A stretch of 42,405 nt of DNA from Cytophagales bacterium (lineage in GTDB: Bacteria > Bacteroidota > Bacteroidia > Cytophagales > Amoebophilaceae): NCBI GenBank assembly GCA_020629455.1, contig JAHDDH010000005.1:1-42405 (forward strand), in the 5' to 3' direction. The position numbers were made by a program, and so were the translations under genes. The notes under the pieces were generated by a model. That model was not told the origin of the DNA. It did not search any database and worked only from the letters and a program-made list of their open reading frames with translations. This document shows, in pieces, positions 16,424-25,098 of the stretch; the stretch's first letter is position 1, and each line of letters starts with the position of its first letter.

Positions 16424-17131
16424 ATGATTATTATCAAAGGTTTTTTAATTGGTTTTTCTATCGCAGCTCCTGTAGGGCCTATTTGTATTTTATGCATCAG
16501 GCAAACTATTGCTTATGGATCGGTAGGCGGATTGGTAACAGGCGCCAGTGCTGCTATTGCTGATAGTGTGTATACTTTAATAGCAGCTTATGGTGCTATG
16601 GCTTTGCAGTGTTGGATGGCTTCGTATCAGGCATGGTTTTATTTTGGAGGGGGTATTTTTTTGCTATACCTGGCACATCAAATTTTTCATACAAAGCTAG
16701 CGGCTATTATTGACCAACAGCATAAAAAGTATTCTTTATTTTCTGGGTTTTGCTATACATTTATTATGGTATTTATGTCTCCTTTTACAACGGTACTTTT
16801 CCTTTCTCTTTTTCAGGCTCATGGTATTTTTACTCAAAATTTTACTTATGTCTCAATGTTTGTGTTGGCTTTGGGGGTGCTGTTTGGGGCTATGTTTTGG
16901 TGGGTTGTGCTTGTTTTTTTTGTGTCTAAGCTATACAAAAAAAAACCTGTTTTTAGCTTTCAGGCTATTTTAAAAAACCGATGGTTGCATTGGACTATGT
17001 ATGGGTTTCGGTTGCTTTGGCCTGAACTTCGTTATCATTCTCAAGTGCATTTGTTGATGATTATCAATCGGTTGTCGGCCTTGGCAATTGCTATTTATGG
17101 CTTGTGTACATTGTGTCAATTTTGGTTATGA
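16424..17131 (+). CDS. LysE/RhtB-family exporter
   Basis: 235 residues, about six membrane helices. The N-terminal signature GFSIAAPVGPICILCIRQT, followed by GGLVTGASAAIADSVYTLIAAYG, is characteristic of the LysE superfamily, which exports amino acids or similar small molecules by H+ exchange. The substrate cannot be told from sequence. It begins 8 bp after sufE. Its TGA overlaps the ATG of a decayed paralogue (ATGA at 17128-17131). Confidence 0.88.
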   Translation: MIIIKGFLIGFSIAAPVGPICILCIRQTIAYGSVGGLVTGASAAIADSVYTLIAAYGAMALQCWMASYQAWFYFGGGIFLLYLAHQIFHTKLAAIIDQQHKKYSLFSGFCYTFIMVFMSPFTTVLFLSLFQAHGIFTQNFTYVSMFVLALGVLFGAMFWWVVLVFFVSKLYKKKPVFSFQAILKNRWLHWTMYGFRLLWPELRYHSQVHLLMIINRLSALAIAIYGLCTLCQFWL

Positions 17132-17499
17132 TTTTTTTCACAGGTTTTTGGATAGGTGTTTTATTGTAGTGCCTGTAGGAGTTGTTTGTATTTTATAGAT
17201 ATCTGATGACGGGTTGGGTGGATGAATGATGGTGTGCTGGCTCTTTCTTTGCCAATGGTGTATACACACGGTAGGGTTATGGTTGATATTTAATTATTCG
17301 AAACAGTTGTTTGTTCAACACAATAGATGGAGGGATGTCTCTTTATTATGAGTTTTTGTTTTATATCAATATTATGATTGATTGGTTGATGATACATATC
17401 ACACAAGATTTATGTTTATTGTTTCTTAAGTGTTATGCTAGGGTGGTGGGTGCTTTTGAAGTATTGGTGATAAAAATATACTCACATATTTTTTTATGA
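17128..17499 (+). pseudogene. Decayed tandem paralogue of the LysE-type exporter
   Basis: The ATG at 17128 overlaps the stop of the intact exporter and opens MIFFTGFWIGVLL, ending in TAG. In the next frame VPVGVVCIL follows. Together this mirrors the intact GFLIGFSIAAPVGPICIL, with clear DNA similarity as well. Further on, AGSFFANGVYT aligns with GASAAIADSVYT of the intact copy, and near 17440 MLGWWVLL recalls its MFWWVVLVF. Several stops and shifts separate the pieces, so it is non-functional. A 62-codon open stretch at 17311-17499 falls inside and is not called a gene. Bases 17500-17625 hold nothing that can be supported. Confidence 0.6.
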
Positions 17500-17625
17500 A
17501 AGATTAAAAATAAAGGATATTATACTTTTTACGAAAATTTTGGCTTGTCTTTTTAAAAGTCGACACCAGTTTTATGGTTTGTTTTAATCAACTGTTTGTC
17601 AGTTGTAGCCATAGTATTTTTTTAT

Positions 17626-18168
17626 TTATGTGTGCTTTATTTTTTGTGCTAAAAAAAAAGTGTAGTTGATGATGTCTTGATAGCCTGCTTTAGGTGCTTC
17701 TGTGATTTCAGAATGACCTTGATTATCCTCTATTTTTTTGATTCTATAGAGTTTCATGAGGATGATATCGATGATGGAGGATATACGCATTTCTTGCCAA
17801 GCATCTGCATAATACTGATTTTTTTTTTTGAGGAGGGCTTGTGTATTTTTAAGAATAGTTTGGTATTGTGTTTGTATAGTGTCGTTTTGAGAAAGAGTCT
17901 TTTCTTTTTGATTCTCTTTTGCTTCTATTTTGATAATTGCTAGGATACAGTAGTTGATGATACCAGCCATTTCCTCTTGAAGACGATGTCTTGGAAGTTC
18001 CTTATCAGTAGCTAAGTTGCGAAGAAGTTTGGCTTTGATAAAGATTTGATCTGTGATAGAAGACAAGCGTAAGATACGCCATGATGTTCCGTAATCTATA
18101 TTTTTCTGAAGGAATATTTGCTCACTATAGGCTAGGAGCTCAGAAGAGGCGATAGGTTTTTGTGGCAT
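17626..18168 (-). CDS. DUF1599 protein (nucleotide modification associated domain 1)
   Basis: 180 residues with two tandem copies of the DUF1599 helical motif: DYGTSWRILRLSSITDQI at 25-42 and YADAWQEMRISSIIDIIL at 120-137. This double-domain form is widespread in Bacteroidota as a core gene of unknown biochemistry; related single domains occur in phages with modified bases, which gave the family its name. The protein is cytosolic (no signal or membrane helix). It lies downstream of the TEAK lipoprotein and near folP, which is divergent from both. A strong terminator stands between the lipoprotein and this gene, so it probably has its own promoter. Confidence 0.85.
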   Translation of the reverse strand: MPQKPIASSELLAYSEQIFLQKNIDYGTSWRILRLSSITDQIFIKAKLLRNLATDKELPRHRLQEEMAGIINYCILAIIKIEAKENQKEKTLSQNDTIQTQYQTILKNTQALLKKKNQYYADAWQEMRISSIIDIILMKLYRIKKIEDNQGHSEITEAPKAGYQDIINYTFFLAQKIKHT

Positions 18169-18201
18169 TATTTGAATTTACAGCGACAAAAATAAAGAAA
18201 A

Positions 18202-18239
18202 GCCTATAAAATATTATAGGCCATGTATAATGGCCTATA
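18202..18239 (-). terminator. Terminator of the TEAK lipoprotein gene, two alternative hairpins
   Basis: Two stems share bases. Stem 1 is GCCTATAA (18202-18209) / TTATAGGC (18214-18221), loop 4. Stem 2 is TATAGGCCAT (18215-18224) / ATGGCCTATA (18230-18239), loop 5. They cannot form together. On the minus strand stem 1 is followed by a T-rich tail (about 18200-18187), giving an intrinsic terminator after the lipoprotein gene and before DUF1599. Confidence 0.75.
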
Positions 18240-18262
18240 GTATTAAGTGTTATAAAAAAGAA

Positions 18263-18781
18263 TTATGCTGTTAGTGTAATGTCTGCTGATATACCTTTTG
18301 CTATTACTTTACTATCTTCTTCTATGCTTGTTTGTACAAGGATTACATCATTAGCTGCTAAAGCTGAAGTACCTTTTGTTAGATCAATCGTGACATTTTT
18401 TCCGTTTTTTAACTCAAGACCTGTTGCTTCAACTGTTTGGTCAATAAGATTTGTCATCACATTGGTAGTAGCACCAGTATTTGTTTTTAAAATAACATTG
18501 TAAACTATATTATACTTTTTTGTCTCTTCAAGATGATCTGTTGTGCTTAATGTTACAGAAAATGTCGCATCAACTTTTGTTACATTTTGAGCTACTTTTA
18601 TTGTTTTATAAGCTACATATACTTCTTTTGCTTCAGTTTTTGCTTCAGTTTTTGCTTCAGTTTTTGCTTCAGTTTTTGCTTCAGTTTTTGCTTCAGTTTT
18701 CTTCTTTTTTTTGCAAGCAGTAGTAGAGATAATAGTACCTGTGAGTAGTAGGCTAGCGAATAATTTGGTTAGGTTATTCAT
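18263..18781 (-). CDS. Lipoprotein with TEAK tandem repeats
   Basis: 172 residues. The signal peptide ends in a lipobox (STTAC, Cys23), then KKKKK and six perfect TEAK tetrapeptides (29-52), forming a charged flexible or helical linker. Residues 53-172 look like a compact beta domain (for example VDATFSVTLSTTDHLEETKK and GLELKNGKNVTIDLTKG) of unknown family, with no Cys. The arrangement is a lipid anchor, variable stalk and displayed domain, which suggests an outer-membrane surface protein. It is monocistronic: the terminator follows at once, and the upstream gene folP is divergent. Confidence 0.7.
   Translation of the reverse strand: MNNLTKLFASLLLTGTIISTTACKKKKKTEAKTEAKTEAKTEAKTEAKTEAKEVYVAYKTIKVAQNVTKVDATFSVTLSTTDHLEETKKYNIVYNVILKTNTGATTNVMTNLIDQTVEATGLELKNGKNVTIDLTKGTSALAANDVILVQTSIEEDSKVIAKGISADITLTA
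18626..18697 (-). repeat. 12-bp microsatellite-like repeat, six copies, in frame (TEAK)
   Basis: Six copies of GCTTCAGTTTTT (plus strand), 72 bp, appear identical by eye. The unit is a multiple of three, so copy-number changes alter the stalk length without breaking the frame. This makes it a candidate for strain-to-strain length variation. Confidence 0.92.
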
Positions 18782-18919
18782 AGTGAGTTATTTTTTGTTT
18801 TTTTAATTTTTAAAGCAACAATTTTAAAAAAAAAAATTGAATAAAAAAAATTGTATTAATCTATTATTCTTGAATTTTTAGATTACAACTTTACACATCA
18901 TCACATAAGATATATTTAC

Positions 18920-19765
18920 ATGAAAAAATACAAAAAAAATACTGTTCATTCTTTATCATTTCCAGATGATTGGGGGCCTATCATGGGTATTTTGAATATC
19001 ACGTCTGATTCTTTTTATGACGGTGGAAAATATTTAAAAGAAAAAGCCATTGAAAAGCATGTACAAGCCATGCTTGCAGCAGGTGCTTCTATCATTGACG
19101 TTGGTGCTTGCTCTACACGTCCAGGAGCTTTGGTAGTAGATGAAGCGATGGAGCTCAAAAATGTGTTGATGGGTATTCGTATCATCCAAAATATGCAAAA
19201 AAAATGCATCATTTCAGTGGATACTTTTCGTGCCAATATAGCTGCTAGAAGCATTCAGGCAGGTGCTCATATGATCAATGACATTAGTGCCGGTAGCTTA
19301 GACTCTCAAATGCTTGATTGCATCCGAGATTTGCAAGTGCCCTATGTGCTTATGCATATGCGTGGTACACCTCAAACGATGCCTTTTCTGACAGATTATG
19401 GCCATCATTTTATGGATAGGATCTTTTCTTTTTTTGAAAAAAAAATTAATACACTATCGCAAAAGCATATAAAAAATATCATCCTAGACCCTGGTTTTGG
19501 ATTTGCCAAAACCGTAGAACAAAATTTTTTATTGCTACAAAACTTAGATCAGTTTGCACAGTTTCAATTTCCTTTAATGGTAGGATTATCTCGAAAATCT
19601 ATGATCTACAAAACACTTCAAACCACTCCTTTGCATGCCGGCAATGGCACTACTGTATTACATACCCTAGCACTCACCAAAGGAGCTCATATTTTACGCG
19701 TACACGATGTAAAAGAAGCCTATGAAGCTATTACTCTCTACAAAAAAGTAAAAACAGCATGCTGA
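18920..19765 (+). CDS. folP: Dihydropteroate synthase
   Basis: 281-residue TIM-barrel enzyme joining p-aminobenzoate to dihydropterin pyrophosphate in folate synthesis; the target of sulfonamides. Motifs: MGILNITSDSFYDGG at 22-36, IDVGACSTRPGA at 59-70, MINDISAG at 118-125, ILDPGFGFAKT, and GLSRKSMI. The final HILRVHDVKEA helix-strand region is also intact. No other folate gene is in the window. Its last 7 bp overlap cdaA, a pairing seen in many Bacteroidota. Confidence 0.95.
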   Translation: MKKYKKNTVHSLSFPDDWGPIMGILNITSDSFYDGGKYLKEKAIEKHVQAMLAAGASIIDVGACSTRPGALVVDEAMELKNVLMGIRIIQNMQKKCIISVDTFRANIAARSIQAGAHMINDISAGSLDSQMLDCIRDLQVPYVLMHMRGTPQTMPFLTDYGHHFMDRIFSFFEKKINTLSQKHIKNIILDPGFGFAKTVEQNFLLLQNLDQFAQFQFPLMVGLSRKSMIYKTLQTTPLHAGNGTTVLHTLALTKGAHILRVHDVKEAYEAITLYKKVKTAC

Positions 19766-20535
19766 TCAATTTTTTATTTCCAGTGATAAAATATGTTGTC
19801 ATTTTTTTTGACATTATAGCTATTGTATTGCTATTTTATTGGTTATATGCTTGGCTTAAAGGCACGATTGGCCTACGTATTTTTTTAGGTTTTGTGATGA
19901 TTTATGGGGTATTTTGGCTGTTGAAAGTATTAGGATTTCAGCTCATCACTGCTTTGCTGGGTCAGTTGATGGAGTTTAGTGCATTGGCAGTTATTATTCT
20001 TTTTCAGCAAGAAATTCGGGCTTTATTGTTTCGTCTAGGTCGTACGTACTCTATCCGTCAGCTTTTGCTCCGATGGCGTTTGCTAGGAAAAAAACCTGTA
20101 AAAAATATACATGTATCCACCATTTTGAAAGCCATTCCTAGACTACAAAAAATGCAGCTTGGGGCTATTATTGTTTTGTCTCAATATGATCATCTCAAAC
20201 ATATAGAGAGTACAGGAGAGTCATTGGAGGCTACTATTTCTGTACGTTTGCTTTTGTCTATATTTTGTAAACAAAGTCCTTTGCATGATGGTGCTGTGCT
20301 GGTATATGGTAATCGTATCAAAGCAGCAGGGTGTATTTTGCCTGTAGCAGACGTGCGTTCTACTTTAGGCTTAAGGCACCGTTCGGCTATGGGTATTGCA
20401 AGGATAGCAGAGGTATTGGTAGTCATTGTTTCCGAGGAAACAGGTGAGGTAGCAATCGCACAAGGAGAGAAAATTTTTGAAAAGCTTACTCTAGAGGAAG
20501 TGTGTCATATGATGCATCAATACTTACAACGTTGA
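19759..20535 (+). CDS. cdaA: Diadenylate cyclase CdaA (c-di-AMP synthase)
   Basis: 258 residues. Three N-terminal membrane helices (about 5-85), then the DisA_N catalytic domain with DGA at 177-179 and RHR at 206-208 (LGLRHRSAMG), the ATP-binding and catalytic motifs. It makes cyclic di-AMP from two ATP at the inner membrane; c-di-AMP often governs K+ and osmolyte transport and wall integrity. No CdaR-type partner gene follows, in keeping with its usual absence outside Firmicutes. Start ATG at 19759 lies inside folP. Confidence 0.95.
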   Translation: MLINFLFPVIKYVVIFFDIIAIVLLFYWLYAWLKGTIGLRIFLGFVMIYGVFWLLKVLGFQLITALLGQLMEFSALAVIILFQQEIRALLFRLGRTYSIRQLLLRWRLLGKKPVKNIHVSTILKAIPRLQKMQLGAIIVLSQYDHLKHIESTGESLEATISVRLLLSIFCKQSPLHDGAVLVYGNRIKAAGCILPVADVRSTLGLRHRSAMGIARIAEVLVVIVSEETGEVAIAQGEKIFEKLTLEEVCHMMHQYLQR

Positions 20536-20539
20536 GCCC

Positions 20540-21025
20540 TTATGTTTTGATGGGTGTATAGTCTATAGGTTGGGTGATTTTTACCAAATGTCCTTGGTGG
20601 TTATAAATCAGAATAATGAAGGTGTGTTTTTGTGTGCGTTTTTTTGATACATAAATTTTTATTGTTCTATTTTTTTCCAAGTCAGTGGTGATACCAACAC
20701 GATTAATAGAAGATCTTATGCCACCGTTGATCGATATTAGATGCACATTTGCTTGTTTCCATGTTTTGTCATTTTTTATCGTGATAAAAAATTCTCTACT
20801 TCTATTATTCCGATTATCTATTTTTTCTACGACTTCTTCCTGTGCACAAGGTATTAAATATACGGGGGAGGTAGTTGTATCTTGTGTGGCTTTTTTGTGT
20901 GGCTGATGTACGATCTCTGTGGTATGATCTGCTTTTTTTTTATGATTACATTGGCACTGTGTCCAAAGTATGCCTTGTATACTCATGAGTAGTGGGATGG
21001 TGTATTTTTTGTGTGGGAGATACAT
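20540..21025 (-). CDS. Hypothetical lipoprotein
   Basis: 161 residues. A short hydrophobic N-terminal segment (about 9-22) ends in WTQCQC, so Cys24 or Cys26 may be lipidated. Residues of about 27-55 are polar and His/Lys/Thr-rich (a linker), and 70-161 look like one beta-sandwich-like domain (FITIKNDKTWKQANVHLIS and RTIKIYVSKKR). No family is recognised. It lies 114 bp downstream of oppF on the same strand and ends 4 bp from the convergent cdaA, with no room for a separate terminator. Confidence 0.55.
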   Translation of the reverse strand: MYLPHKKYTIPLLMSIQGILWTQCQCNHKKKADHTTEIVHQPHKKATQDTTTSPVYLIPCAQEEVVEKIDNRNNRSREFFITIKNDKTWKQANVHLISINGGIRSSINRVGITTDLEKNRTIKIYVSKKRTQKHTFIILIYNHQGHLVKITQPIDYTPIKT

Positions 21026-21139
21026 GTAAGGATAGAATTTTATGTTAAAGTTTTGAGAAAAAAAATAAACTAAAGTATAAGCCCTGATGAAGGATGCTCA
21101 TGCGTTTTGTCTAAAATATTTTTGTACTCATTTCAAAAA

Positions 21140-22138
21140 TTATTTGTCTGCTTGCAAAGGATGATGACATGTATACGCATTGTTGGGGTTATGTATATCA
21201 TGTGTCATAGAAGGATATTGTGTTTTACAAAGCGCTGTGGCCTTCCAGCACCTTGGATGAAAATAACAACCAGTGGGTAAATGAATAGGACTAGGGACGT
21301 CTCCTTGCAGCAGTATTCTATTTTTTTTTTGTTGAGGGTTTGGAGTAGGGATAGCTGAAAGCAGTGCTTGGGTGTAAGGATGTTGTGGGTTTTGATACAA
21401 CGATTGCGTAGTGCCCGTTTCTACTATTTTTCCCAAATACATTACTGCTACGCGATGTGCAATAAATTCTACTACTTTTAGATCATGTGAAATAAATAAA
21501 TAAGTAAGACCTAGTTCTTTTTGTAAGTCCATCAATAGGTTGATCACTTGTGCCTGTATAGAAACATCCAGTGCAGCAACTGATTCATCACAAATCATGA
21601 GTTTTGGCTCTACAGCCAAAGCCCGGGCTATTGAAATACGCTGTCTTTGTCCTCCGGAGAACTCATGAGGATATTTATATAATGCTTCTTTTGGCAGTTG
21701 TACATAATCAAGTAATGTATATATCCTTTGTTTTCTAGAGTTGCGGTCTTGGCCAATTTTGTGAATTTTTAATGGTTCTTCCAAAATGGTATAAACATCC
21801 ATTCGGGCATTGAGCGAGGCATAAGGATCTTGGAAGATGATTTGTATGGATTTACACAGTTTTTTTTTTTGTGCATTATCCATGGTTGTAATGTCTTGTC
21901 CGTCAAAGATAATTTTTCCTGCGCTAGGACGTATAAGCTGTATGAGTGTTCTTCCTAAGGTTGTTTTTCCACAACCAGATTCTCCTACCAACCCTAACGT
22001 TTCTCCTGGGTGAATAAAAAAACTGACATCATTAACAGCATATAGTTTTTTAGTGGTACGTTGCAAAAAGCCTTGTTTGATAGGAAAGGCAGTAGATAAA
22101 TTTTTTACTTGTAGCAGAGGTTTTGAAGTTTTTTCCAT
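21140..22138 (-). CDS. oppF: Oligopeptide ABC transporter ATP-binding protein OppF
   Basis: 332 residues from the ATG at 22136-22138; an upstream TTG at 22163-22165 in frame is less likely because the family begins near [12 protein letters not shown]. Walker A GESGCGKT at 52-59, signature LSGGQ form [14 protein letters not shown], Walker [12 protein letters not shown], and the C-terminal Opp domain with a Cys-containing segment ([15 protein letters not shown]). Here the Walker B ESV replaces EPT, frequent in OppF. Last gene of oppBCDF; powers peptide import with OppD. Confidence 0.93.
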   Translation of the reverse strand: MEKTSKPLLQVKNLSTAFPIKQGFLQRTTKKLYAVNDVSFFIHPGETLGLVGESGCGKTTLGRTLIQLIRPSAGKIIFDGQDITTMDNAQKKKLCKSIQIIFQDPYASLNARMDVYTILEEPLKIHKIGQDRNSRKQRIYTLLDYVQLPKEALYKYPHEFSGGQRQRISIARALAVEPKLMICDESVAALDVSIQAQVINLLMDLQKELGLTYLFISHDLKVVEFIAHRVAVMYLGKIVETGTTQSLYQNPQHPYTQALLSAIPTPNPQQKKNRILLQGDVPSPIHLPTGCYFHPRCWKATALCKTQYPSMTHDIHNPNNAYTCHHPLQADK

Positions 22139-22180
22139 AGGAGATATGATCGTGAAGATGCCCAAAAAGGCGTTAAAGGT

Positions 22181-23173
22181 TTAATCTTGATGCGTTTTTG
22201 GATGTAAAGGATAAAAACAAGCAGCCCAGTGTGCTTGTGCAGCTAATGCAAGAGGAGGAGTTCCTTGAAGGCCTTTACAGGCTTCTTGGGCATATTGGCA
22301 TCTGTTTTGAAAGCTACACCCTGAAGGAATTTCATGAAAAGGCGGCAATGTGCCAGGGATGGTTGACAGGCGTTGTTCATGGGATTTTTCAGGATGAAAT
22401 GTAGGAATAGATTTGATCAAGCCTTGGGTATAAGGATGTTGTGGCTGTGCAAATATTTGATGTATGGGTGCTTTTTCAATAATTTTTCCACAATACATCA
22501 CAGCAACATCATCACAAAATTCGGCTACTACACCTAAGTCATGAGTAATCATGATGATACTCATTGCTAATTCTTTTTGTAGGTTTTTGAGCAGGTCTAA
22601 AATTTGTGCTTGGATGGTAACATCCAATGCAGTGGTAGGCTCATCGGCAATCAAAATATCTGGTTTGCAAGCCAAAGCAATAGCTATCATTACACGTTGT
22701 CGCATGCCACCGGAAAGATGATGGGGGTAGTCTTTGATTCTTTTTTCAGGTGAAGGGATGCCCACCATTTGTAATAGTTCAATGGCTTTTTTTTGGGCTT
22801 GTTGAAGGCTGAGTTGTTGGTGTAAGATGAGTGTTTCTTGAATTTGGTTGCCTACCGTAAACACAGGGTTTAAAGAGGTCATGGGTTCTTGGAAAATCAT
22901 AGAAATTTTATTCCCACGCATGCCACGCATACCAGATTCTGTCAGAGTAGTAATGTTTTGACCATTGAAAATGATGTCTCCTTGCAAAATTTTGCCAGTA
23001 TCTTTTGGAATCAGCCGCATGATCGATAACGCAGTGACTGATTTTCCTGAGCCAGATTCTCCTACAATGCCTAGAGTACTTCCTTTGGGTAAGTCAAAAG
23101 AAATATTATCTACAGCTTTGATACTGCCTTGCCTTGTTTGAAATGTGGTAACTAAATTTTTTACAGATAGCAT
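22181..23173 (-). CDS. oppD: Oligopeptide ABC transporter ATP-binding protein OppD
   Basis: 330 residues from the ATG at 23171-23173, 7 bp after oppC; a TTG two codons upstream is also open. Walker A GESGSGKS at 38-45, signature [15 protein letters not shown], Walker [10 protein letters not shown], and the C-terminal domain with four Cys in [15 protein letters not shown] and AACFYP, the conserved metal or Fe-S-type site of the family. Partner of OppF. Confidence 0.94.
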   Translation of the reverse strand: MLSVKNLVTTFQTRQGSIKAVDNISFDLPKGSTLGIVGESGSGKSVTALSIMRLIPKDTGKILQGDIIFNGQNITTLTESGMRGMRGNKISMIFQEPMTSLNPVFTVGNQIQETLILHQQLSLQQAQKKAIELLQMVGIPSPEKRIKDYPHHLSGGMRQRVMIAIALACKPDILIADEPTTALDVTIQAQILDLLKNLQKELAMSIIMITHDLGVVAEFCDDVAVMYCGKIIEKAPIHQIFAQPQHPYTQGLIKSIPTFHPEKSHEQRLSTIPGTLPPFHEIPSGCSFQNRCQYAQEACKGLQGTPPLALAAQAHWAACFYPLHPKTHQD

Positions 23174-23180
23174 AGGCAAG

Positions 23181-24041
23181 TTATTTTTTTTTTAGTTTTG
23201 GATCTAGCGTATCGCGTAGTGTATCACTCAATAAATTAAAAGCAAGTACTATTAAAAACATGGCCAGTGTAGCAAAAGTAAAAGGCCACCAAATACCTCT
23301 GATCAGTTCTGTTTTTGCTTCATCAATCATTGTGCCCCAACTAGGGGAGTTTTGAATGCCTAGGCCTAGATATGACAACATAACTTCAGATTTGATGGCA
23401 ACTTGAAAAATTAAAGCAAATTGTATGATGATAATATGCCATATGTTGGGTAAGAGGTGATACCATAATTTTCTAAAGTGGCTAGCACCAATGGCTGATG
23501 CTGCTAAAATGTATTCTCTATTTTTGTGCTTGATTACTTCCCCTCTAATTAATCGGCATATTCCTACCCACATAGTAACGCCTAGAGAAATATAGATAGC
23601 AACGATTCCTTTGCCTAAGATAAAGGTCAGGGAAAGCAAAAGCATGATGTTGGGAATAGAAGTGATTGTGCTATATAACCAAACAACACATGTATCCACT
23701 ATACCACCAAAATAACCTGCCAATACCCCAAGTACGACTCCTATGATGATTGATAAAGTAGCCACAAAAAATCCTGTGCTCATGGCTACTTCTGTACCCT
23801 TGATGAGTTTGTCTAAAACGCTTCTGCCTAAAATATCTGTTCCACAGATATGTTGTAGACTGGGTGGTGTATGAGAGTCGCTTATTGATACATCCCATTG
23901 GTTGGCGAGTATACCTGTAGCAGCACATAAAGCAATTAAGCAACTGATACATACAATGCTCAAGGCAAAAATGTTGATTTTGCTTGTGAGAATATTACGT
24001 AAAAATATTTTCCAAAGGGGTGTTTTATAAGGATGTTGCAT
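23181..24041 (-). CDS. oppC: Oligopeptide ABC transporter permease OppC
   Basis: 286 residues with an OppC_N helix (about 17-42), a periplasmic loop containing CGTDILGRSVLDKLIKG, typical of OppC, and five further helices. The EAA loop that contacts the ATPases is AASAIGASHFRKLWYHLLPN. Forms the channel with OppB. Start ATG at 24039-24041, 37 bp after oppB. Confidence 0.94.
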   Translation of the reverse strand: MQHPYKTPLWKIFLRNILTSKINIFALSIVCISCLIALCAATGILANQWDVSISDSHTPPSLQHICGTDILGRSVLDKLIKGTEVAMSTGFFVATLSIIIGVVLGVLAGYFGGIVDTCVVWLYSTITSIPNIMLLLSLTFILGKGIVAIYISLGVTMWVGICRLIRGEVIKHKNREYILAASAIGASHFRKLWYHLLPNIWHIIIIQFALIFQVAIKSEVMLSYLGLGIQNSPSWGTMIDEAKTELIRGIWWPFTFATLAMFLIVLAFNLLSDTLRDTLDPKLKKK

Positions 24042-24078
24042 GTTTTTGAATGTAGATATTTAAGATCATATACAATGA

Positions 24079-25017
24079 TCATAATTTTACACGTGGGTCT
24101 AAAATAGTGTAGATAATGTCTGTGAGTAGATTGAATAAGACAAATACAATAGCTGAAAGAATGGTCACAGCTTTAATCACAGGAAAATCAGAGGTATTGA
24201 TGGCAGTGACTATAAAGTTTCCTAAGCCAGGAATTGCAAAGAAATTTTCGATGAGTAAACTTCCTAAGAATAAAAAAGGTAATTGGGTAATCAGATTGGT
24301 AACAATGGGTATCATGGCATTTTTTAATACATGTTTGAAAAGAACTGATACCTCAGATAATCCTTTTGCACGGGCTGTGCGTATATAGTCTTGGTTAATT
24401 TCGTCTAGTAAAATAGTTCTATACAGACGTATATCAGAACCAATACTGAGAAAAATGATGATGATTCCAGGCAAAAGAATGTATGAAATAAAATTAGGAA
24501 ATCCTTTATCATAACCTGCAATTTCAAACCAGTCTAGTTTGAAAGCAAAAAACCACTGGAATAAAAGAATATAAGAAAGTATAGAAATACTCATTAGGAT
24601 AATAGAAATCAATACCAAAGTTTTATCTAAAAATTGACCGCGATAAAAAGCAGATACCATGGCAATGATAATCGATAGCGCACAAGATATAATGAAAGGA
24701 GGAAAGCTAAGTGTAAAGGAAATCCAACCGCTTTCTTTCAAAGAAGTTATAATATTTTGTTTGGTATGCCAAGATTTACCAAAATCAAACGTAAAAATAG
24801 ATTTGAGTAAATCAATATATTGGAGAAATAGTGATTTATCTAGACCCATTTCATGTCTTAAAGAGGCAATTTGTTTGGCTTTGGCATATTTTCCCAGCAA
24901 TGTGAGAGCAGGATCACCGCCTACTATATTAAAGATAAAAAATATCAATGTTGCAATTCCGATTATAATGGGAATTGTATGGAGGAGTCTTCTAAGAATA
25001 TAGGTTTTGAGATCCAT
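24079..25017 (-). CDS. oppB: Oligopeptide ABC transporter permease OppB
   Basis: 312 residues, starting with the typical YILRRLLHTIPIIIGIATL helix; GGDPALTLLGKYA is the usual periplasmic opening and ARAKGLSEVSVLFKHVLKNA the EAA loop. First gene of oppBCDF. No substrate-binding protein (OppA) is encoded beside it or elsewhere in the window, so it must be made from another locus or the importer works with an unlinked or atypical binder. It lies 81 bp downstream of gapA on the same strand. Confidence 0.94.
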   Translation of the reverse strand: MDLKTYILRRLLHTIPIIIGIATLIFFIFNIVGGDPALTLLGKYAKAKQIASLRHEMGLDKSLFLQYIDLLKSIFTFDFGKSWHTKQNIITSLKESGWISFTLSFPPFIISCALSIIIAMVSAFYRGQFLDKTLVLISIILMSISILSYILLFQWFFAFKLDWFEIAGYDKGFPNFISYILLPGIIIIFLSIGSDIRLYRTILLDEINQDYIRTARAKGLSEVSVLFKHVLKNAMIPIVTNLITQLPFLFLGSLLIENFFAIPGLGNFIVTAINTSDFPVIKAVTILSAIVFVLFNLLTDIIYTILDPRVKL

Positions 25018-25098
25018 AAAAAGGTTGTTTATTTTGTTGGGTGAAGGAAGATTTTACTTAAAAAAGAACCGTTATTCAGGGAAGCTACTAAGTATGGG

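Noticed and set aside
17311-17499. 62-codon hydrophobic ORF as a gene
   Set aside because: It falls within the decayed LysE-type paralogue and shows no conserved start context.
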